This document shows, in pieces, positions 5,705 to 9,371 of a stretch of 9,371 bases of DNA. The DNA comes from Trebonia sp. GTDB taxonomy: Bacteria; Actinomycetota; Actinomycetes; Streptosporangiales; Streptosporangiaceae. The stretch covers positions 1-9,371 of the forward strand of contig JASHPP010000464.1 in NCBI GenBank assembly GCA_030038035.1, read 5' to 3'. The position numbers were made by a program, and so were the translations under genes. Positions within the stretch are counted from its first letter, which is position 1; each line of letters opens with the position of its first letter. Under the pieces are notes generated by a model. That model did no database searches and was not told the origin of the DNA. It saw nothing but the letters and a program-made list of their open reading frames with translations.

Positions 5705-6914
5705 CAGCCGGCGCGGACGTGTCTTGGCTGTCGCTCACCCACAGGCTGACGTGCGCCGGCTCTAGCGCCTGGCAGGTGACGGCGAGCAAGTCGGCGCGGA
5801 TCCCGTCCAGGTCGGCGGCGCCCTGCATGCGGGTCGCGAACGCCGAGATCATCGCCTCGGCGTCGTAGTGCGCGCGGTTGAACCACCTGTCCACCGCGTG
5901 CTGCACGCGGCGGCGCAGCGGATTGAACACGGCGACGGCGGCCAGCGTGGCCACCGCGACGGCGAGCGGCGACCTGTAGGACACCACGGTGTGGGCCATG
6001 GCGACCAGGGCCGCGTAGACGCCGATCAGCAGTCCCGTGACGATGGCGTAGGCGAGCGTCCTGGAGATCAGCCGGTCGATCTCATACAGCCGGTACTTCA
6101 GGATGCCGACGCCGATGCTGGCCGGCAGCGCGACGAGGCCGACGCTGAGCACGTCGTTCAGCCACGCCCAGACCCCGGAGGACTGCGTGGCGCCGGGAAC
6201 GCTCAGCGCGGCGCACGTGACAGAAACGACCGCCCCGGACGCGAGCCACTTCAGCTGCTGGCGCCGCAGGCCGGACGCCCGGCGCCAGTTGAGCAGCTGG
6301 CGCACGACGAAGCTCAGCCCGAGCAGCAGGGTCAGCACGAGGATGACGTCCTGGGCGACCGCGAAGCGGCCCGCCGGGAAGTCCACCACGGTCAGGCCGC
6401 CGTAACCGTCCACCCGGACCTGGTGGTCGGCGATGGCGTCGGCCGCCATCCCGATCAGCAGGGCCAGGTAGCCCGCGCAGAGCAGGCAGTACGCCCACAC
6501 CGCCCAGCGCCACCGGGGCGAGGGCAGGTGGCCGTCGGGGAAGAGCAAGATGATCAGCAGGTACAGCGCGAGGGCCGGCGACCACAGCTGATAGAGGATG
6601 AGCCCGGCCTGGCCGAGTGGAAGATGCCGGCCTTGGCGGTAGACGAGCAGCGAGTACGCTCCGGCGCCGGTGCTCACGAGCACGGCCGCCGCGATGGCGA
6701 GCAGCAGCCAGCCGTTGGGGTTGCGCGGCTGGTGGCGAGCGACGAGCACGCCGACCGCGGCGGTGGGCACCGCGATCACGATCGGCTGCACAGGGTATCC
6801 GGGCTGGTGGGCGAGGAAGGACAGCGCGATCAGCGCGATCCCGCCCGCGATCATGGCGAGCCCGGCCAGCGCCGCCCCTGATAGGCCCAGGCGCCGGGTG
6901 CCTGCGTTGCTCAT
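5685..6914 (-). CDS. Polytopic membrane protein resembling the sensor half of an actinobacterial histidine kinase, without kinase domain
   Basis: A 409-residue integral membrane protein with roughly nine or ten hydrophobic segments (for example near residues 12-34, 43-60, 68-90, 108-126, 136-156, 186-206, 252-272, 284-306 and 314-332). After the last comes the conserved block with KYRLYEIDRLISRTLAYA (273-290) upstream, and VQHAVDRWFNRAHYDAE (337-353), then a short cytosolic tail with PAHVSLWV (386-393). These blocks are typical of the membrane and linker portion of many actinobacterial sensor kinases, but here the chain ends at residue 409, before any HisKA or HATPase module. It may be a stand-alone signalling partner or a degenerate kinase; function unknown. 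The ATG at 6914 forms an ATGA overlap with the preceding gene. An in-frame opening further upstream lies within that gene in another frame and is not used. Confidence 0.82.
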   Translation of the reverse strand: MSNAGTRRLGLSGAALAGLAMIAGGIALIALSFLAHQPGYPVQPIVIAVPTAAVGVLVARHQPRNPNGWLLLAIAAAVLVSTGAGAYSLLVYRQGRHLPLGQAGLILYQLWSPALALYLLIILLFPDGHLPSPRWRWAVWAYCLLCAGYLALLIGMAADAIADHQVRVDGYGGLTVVDFPAGRFAVAQDVILVLTLLLGLSFVVRQLLNWRRASGLRRQQLKWLASGAVVSVTCAALSVPGATQSSGVWAWLNDVLSVGLVALPASIGVGILKYRLYEIDRLISRTLAYAIVTGLLIGVYAALVAMAHTVVSYRSPLAVAVATLAAVAVFNPLRRRVQHAVDRWFNRAHYDAEAMISAFATRMQGAADLDGIRADLLAVTCQALEPAHVSLWVSDSQDTSAPAVTPRER

Positions 6915-7672
6915 CGCCGGCCTGCCTTCGGCTGGCGCCTGGGGGCGAACACCGAGGTGGCGGACTGCAGCATGGTCCGGACCAGGGAGTTCTGCCATAC
7001 CTGCCCGGCGTTGCCCCATTGCCTCCTGCGGTCGACGCACAGGGTCCGCGTGTGCACCACGACGGGAGCCGTCCCCAGGCATCTGGCCAGCGAGGTCATC
7101 GTCTTGATCCAGAACTGGTCTTCCTTCCGGTGCCCGCCGAACGTCATGCCCAGTTCGTAGAGGGGGTCGTTGGCCCGGATCAGGGCCTGGGCCTGAACGC
7201 GGGTAGCCGCGCCGCGTTCCTCAGCTGAGAACGTGATCCAGCCCGCGAACATGTGGCCTTGCGGGGTCATCAGGGTGAACGATCTCTCGTCCGCGTAGAG
7301 CACGAACACCCCGGTGGACAGCCTGACGCCGCCGCCCATCCGCACGTCGAGCAGCGCCACGTCACCCGGGCCGAGTCCGGTCAGCGGACCCTTGAAGCGG
7401 CCTGCCTTCGGCCAGAACTCGCCGAAGTGCTGCTTCCACGTGGCGATGGCCGCCTGCGGCGAGACCCGCGGGCTGACCTCGATCCAGTACGTCTTGCGCC
7501 ACATCTTGCCGAAGCCCTGGACCGGGCCGGTGAGGCGGCGTCCCGCGACGTTGACCCCGCCGGAGTCGCCACCCTCGGCAGTCAGCCAGTCCACCTTGGT
7601 CGCCCAGCTCCCGGCGTCACGCGGCAGCCCCGCAGACCTTTCAGAAACCTCTGACCCCGGATTTTCGCTCAT
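6911..7672 (-). CDS. Conserved hypothetical protein, soluble
   Basis: A 253-residue protein with no signal peptide or membrane segment. The central part (about residues 40-200) looks like a single folded alpha/beta domain: RRLTGPVQGFGKMWRKTYW (45-63), PGDVALLDVRMGG (101-113), LSTGVFVLYADERSFTLMTP (117-136), GHMFAGWITFS (138-148) and DPLYELGMTFGGHRKEDQFW (168-187). The pattern of strands around a 'threshold-type' pocket faintly recalls SRPBCC or DUF1990-like folds, but I do not recognise a named family with confidence. The C-terminal tail is basic (PRRQPKAGRR). The ATG at 7672 is preceded by a G-run, and the stop overlaps the next start as ATGA, so it is probably co-translated with the membrane protein and may act with it. 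Function unknown. Confidence 0.8.
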   Translation of the reverse strand: MSENPGSEVSERSAGLPRDAGSWATKVDWLTAEGGDSGGVNVAGRRLTGPVQGFGKMWRKTYWIEVSPRVSPQAAIATWKQHFGEFWPKAGRFKGPLTGLGPGDVALLDVRMGGGVRLSTGVFVLYADERSFTLMTPQGHMFAGWITFSAEERGAATRVQAQALIRANDPLYELGMTFGGHRKEDQFWIKTMTSLARCLGTAPVVVHTRTLCVDRRRQWGNAGQVWQNSLVRTMLQSATSVFAPRRQPKAGRR

Positions 7673-7713
7673 GGCCCCCCTTTAAGCCCCGTTACTCGGC
7701 GTTACCCGGCGAG

Positions 7714-8061
7714 TCAGCCGACGAGCGCCGAGCGCTCGTCGTCGTAAATGGTGATCGCCTCATCCAGCCTGGTGAGCTCGAAGATCTCCCGGTAGTGCGC
7801 GCTCAGCCCGTAGGCGGCAAGCGGCTGATGCTGGCGGTTCGCGCGGACCAGCAGGGTGACCAGCATGCCGATGCCACCGCTGTTCATGTACTCAAGGTCG
7901 CTGAAGTTGAGCACCAGCCGCCGGGCACCCTGCCGCGCGGCCTGTTCGTACGCCGACATGAGCGCGGGCTCGGATGCGGCGGTGATATCGCCCTTGATAT
8001 CGATCACCGACGTGCGTCCGTCGGCCTTCCTGACCCCCAGGCCGGTCACTGCGTTGTCCAT
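7714..8061 (-). CDS. STAS-domain anti-anti-sigma factor (RsbV/SpoIIAA-like)
   Basis: A 115-residue single STAS domain, the usual size for anti-anti-sigma factors. These proteins bind the HATPase anti-sigma kinase and free the sigma factor when unphosphorylated. The signature VLNFSDLEYMNSGGIGML (50-67) carries the expected phosphorylatable Ser61 in the Asn-Ser-Gly-Gly-Ile-Gly loop. In SpoIIAA/RsbV the residue before this serine is often Asp; here it is Asn60. The start is ATG 8061, with GGGGG six bases upstream. The gene follows an RsbW-like kinase gene whose open frame runs 170 bp into it. The phosphatase that would reset Ser61 is encoded two genes upstream. The family is clear; the partners are inferred from adjacency. 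Confidence 0.92.
   Translation of the reverse strand: MDNAVTGLGVRKADGRTSVIDIKGDITAASEPALMSAYEQAARQGARRLVLNFSDLEYMNSGGIGMLVTLLVRANRQHQPLAAYGLSAHYREIFELTRLDEAITIYDDERSALVG
7719..7741 (-). repeat. Strong hairpin at the 3' end of the STAS gene
   Basis: CGACGAGCGC (7719-7728) and its exact reverse complement GCGCTCGTCG (7732-7741) are separated by three bases, giving a perfect 10-bp stem with a triloop. It covers the last codons of the STAS gene and ends two bases before its stop codon. No T-run follows on either strand, so it looks more like an mRNA-stabilising or attenuating hairpin between the partner-switching genes and the two downstream genes than an intrinsic terminator. Confidence 0.5.
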
Positions 8062-8599
8062 ACGACACCCCCGATGTGGCTAACCCTTCCCCGGACCCTT
8101 CCGCGGGCTTGCCCGGACCGGCCGTCCCGGTCCGCATCGTCAGCCGGACCGTGCGGCGCTCTCCGTCCGTCGTCACGTCCAGCCGGTCGACCATGTGGCG
8201 GATGAGGAACAGTCCCCAGCCCCGCGGCCCTTGCTCGCCGCTGAGCTTGCGGGCCAGATCCGGGACCTCGCCGCCGCCGTCCAGCCACCCCCCGTCGCCG
8301 TGCCCGCCGTGGTCGGTAATCGCGACGATGATCTCCGCACCGCACAGGGACACCTCGATGTCCACGGCGAGGTCGGCACGGTTGCCGTGGCCGTGCTCGA
8401 TGGCGTTCATCGTCGCCTCGGCGACCGCGGTCTTCAGCTTGTCAAGACGCCCGCCGGGCAGGTCGAGGCCGGACACGCTTTCGGCGACCCGGGCGAGCGC
8501 GATCCGCTCACTGCCGGGCACGCTCGCGAGCGCGAAAGAGGCGAGCCGGCGGGGCTCCGGCTGGGGCGGCTGCGGTGCGGGGTGGGCGACCTGGTTCAC
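7892..8599 (-). CDS. RsbW-like anti-sigma factor / serine kinase (HATPase_c)
   Basis: A 235-residue open frame whose first 157 residues form a compact GHKL ATPase domain of the RsbW/SpoIIAB type, which binds a sigma factor and phosphorylates its STAS antagonist. The N box is EATMNAIEHG (61-70, Asn65), the G1 region is ITDHGG with Asp96, and the G2 region is GPRGWGLFLIRHMVDRL (124-140). The start chosen is GTG 8599-8597, which overlaps the phosphatase stop as GTGA. Longer in-frame starts would lie inside the phosphatase gene. The domain ends near residue 157 (TVRLTMRTG). No stop follows, and the frame runs on for about 78 residues, the last 56 out of frame inside the STAS gene. This tail is Arg/Gly-rich and looks non-domain, so the true 3' end is uncertain. 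Confidence 0.83.
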   Translation of the reverse strand: MNQVAHPAPQPPQPEPRRLASFALASVPGSERIALARVAESVSGLDLPGGRLDKLKTAVAEATMNAIEHGHGNRADLAVDIEVSLCGAEIIVAITDHGGHGDGGWLDGGGEVPDLARKLSGEQGPRGWGLFLIRHMVDRLDVTTDGERRTVRLTMRTGTAGPGKPAEGSGEGLATSGVSYGQRSDRPGGQEGRRTHVGDRYQGRYHRRIRARAHVGVRTGRAAGCPAAGAQLQRP

Positions 8600-9371
8600 C
8601 GCGCACCGCCGGCGGGCGATGGGGGGTCCGTCGGTTCGCGCGGCATTCTCTCCAGCGACAGCAGCGTGATGTCGTCTTCCTGCTCGTAGCCCGGGCCGGT
8701 GAACGCGGCGAGCTCCCGCAGGCACATGTCGAGCAGGTCCTGGCCCGAGGCGCCGCGGCCGGCGAGCGCGGCGACCCGGTGGAAGCCGAACATCTCCCGC
8801 CCGGGACCGTGCGCTTCTGACAGCCCGTCGCTGTGCAGCAGGGCACGGTCGCCGGGCCGGAACCTGAAGGTCTTTTCCTCGTAGCTCATCCCGGGCATGA
8901 GCCCGAGCGGCATGCCTTTGGCGCGCAGTTCGGCCACGCCGTCAGCGGTGCGCACATACGGCACGTCGTGCCCCGCGTTGGCGAAGGTGACCTGCCCGCT
9001 GGCGTGGTCGAGGAGGAGGGCCAGGCACGTGACGAAGATGTGCGCAGGAGTATCGCCGTACAGCAGCTCATTGACCTTTCCCAGCACGGCCCCCGGGCAG
9101 ATCAGCCGGGGCGCCGCCGCCCGCAGCAGCGCGTGCGTGCTGGCCATCACCAGGGCCGCGGGCAGTCCCTTGTCGGCCACGTCGCCGATGACCACCATGA
9201 CCCGCCCCCCGGGCAGCGGGATGAAGTCGTAGAAGTCCCCGCCGACCCGCAGCGCGGGCCGGTAAAAGGTGGCCACCTGCCAGCCAGGCAGATCCGGCAG
9301 CGACTTGGGCAGGAACTGGCGCTGGACGAGCCTGGCGACATTCAGCTGCTGGTCGATCCGCTCCCGCCGCA
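8596..9371 (-). CDS. PP2C-type serine phosphatase, SpoIIE/RsbU family (partial, 5' end outside window)
   Basis: The visible part is 257 residues and lacks the N-terminus, since the frame is open through the window edge. It starts in the coiled linker typical of RsbU proteins (RERIDQQLNVARLVQRQFLP), followed by LPDLPGW and the phosphatase domain. Metal-binding Asp residues are in place, numbered from the first complete codon: GGDFYDF (Asp45), GDVADKG (Asp63), HSDGLSEA (Asp181) and DDITLL (232-233). FANAGHDVPY (129-138) is also typical. Such enzymes dephosphorylate STAS anti-anti-sigma factors, here probably the STAS protein encoded two genes downstream. A GTG at 9276 could give a shorter protein, but it would cut off the conserved linker, so I reject it. 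Any sensor domain (PAS, GAF, HAMP or response regulator) would lie to the right of the window. Confidence 0.92.
   Translation of the reverse strand, partial: RRERIDQQLNVARLVQRQFLPKSLPDLPGWQVATFYRPALRVGGDFYDFIPLPGGRVMVVIGDVADKGLPAALVMASTHALLRAAAPRLICPGAVLGKVNELLYGDTPAHIFVTCLALLLDHASGQVTFANAGHDVPYVRTADGVAELRAKGMPLGLMPGMSYEEKTFRFRPGDRALLHSDGLSEAHGPGREMFGFHRVAALAGRGASGQDLLDMCLRELAAFTGPGYEQEDDITLLSLERMPREPTDPPSPAGGAR

Noticed and set aside
5868..6881. 337-codon plus-strand open frame antisense to the membrane protein gene
   Set aside because: It is rich in Gln, Asp, Arg and His with no hydrophobic core or motif, while the opposite strand encodes a clear membrane protein.
6915..7082. Upstream extension of the membrane protein gene
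   Set aside because: It would read the hypothetical protein gene in another frame, has no homology, and ATG 6914 fits a standard ATGA overlap followed at once by a membrane segment.
7691..7710. Two 10-base near-identical tandem units, GTTACTCGGC and GTTACCCGGC
   Set aside because: Only two copies with one mismatch in a 41-base gap. Too short to call a functional repeat.
8600..8725. Longer start for the anti-sigma kinase at 8725
   Set aside because: The extra residues are an Arg/Ala-rich reading of the phosphatase C-terminus in another frame. GTG 8599 gives the usual 4-bp overlap and a normal N-terminus.

Overview
The window is very GC-rich, densely packed DNA with GTG starts, 4-bp stop/start overlaps and third-position G/C bias. 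Together with the gene families present (RsbU/RsbW/RsbV-type partner switching, an ECF sigma factor, a Brevibacterium-type extradiol dioxygenase and a signalling-type membrane protein of a kind common in actinomycetes), it points to a soil-type actinomycete (Actinomycetota). The genus cannot be read from the sequence. No rRNA, tRNA, CRISPR, insertion sequence or integrase was seen. No gene-free stretch reaches 300 bases; the longest is 607-763.

Left edge, minus strand (1-606): an ECF-type sigma-70 factor. The first codons of a further gene overlap its stop codon and run off the window; this gene has a good ribosome binding site. Region 607-763 is a divergent intergenic region. It holds a perfect 8-bp inverted repeat, a possible promoter for the sigma gene, and a TANNNT -10 box so close to the next ATG that the message probably has almost no leader.

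Centre, plus strand (764-5704): a tight four-gene operon for meta-cleavage degradation of homoprotocatechuate (3,4-dihydroxyphenylacetate), the ring-cleavage route of 4-hydroxyphenylacetate catabolism. In order it encodes a FAH-domain/RraA-domain fusion, a DapA-family aldolase, the aldehyde dehydrogenase HpaE and the ring-cleaving dioxygenase HpaD. HpaD opens the ring, HpaE oxidises the semialdehyde, the FAH-RraA fusion is placed to do the decarboxylation/isomerisation done elsewhere by two-FAH-domain HpaG, and the DapA-like protein is placed to do the final aldol cleavage to pyruvate and succinate semialdehyde. The HpaF isomerase, the HpaH hydratase, the aromatic hydroxylase and a dedicated regulator are not in the window.

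Right side, minus strand (5685-9371): a five-gene set read right to left. It comprises a SpoIIE/RsbU-type PP2C phosphatase (cut by the window edge), an RsbW-like HATPase anti-sigma kinase, a STAS anti-anti-sigma factor, a soluble protein of unknown function, and a polytopic membrane protein resembling the sensor half of actinobacterial histidine kinases but with no kinase domain. The first three form a complete partner-switching module without a cognate sigma factor beside it. The last two are coupled by an ATGA overlap. The membrane protein gene converges on hpaD and overlaps its 3' end by 20 bp.

Points worth a second look are the FAH-RraA fusion with an intact Asp-X20-Arg-Asp motif, the 170-bp out-of-frame overlap between anti-sigma and anti-anti-sigma genes, hairpins at intra-operon junctions, and the probably leaderless start of the catabolic operon.
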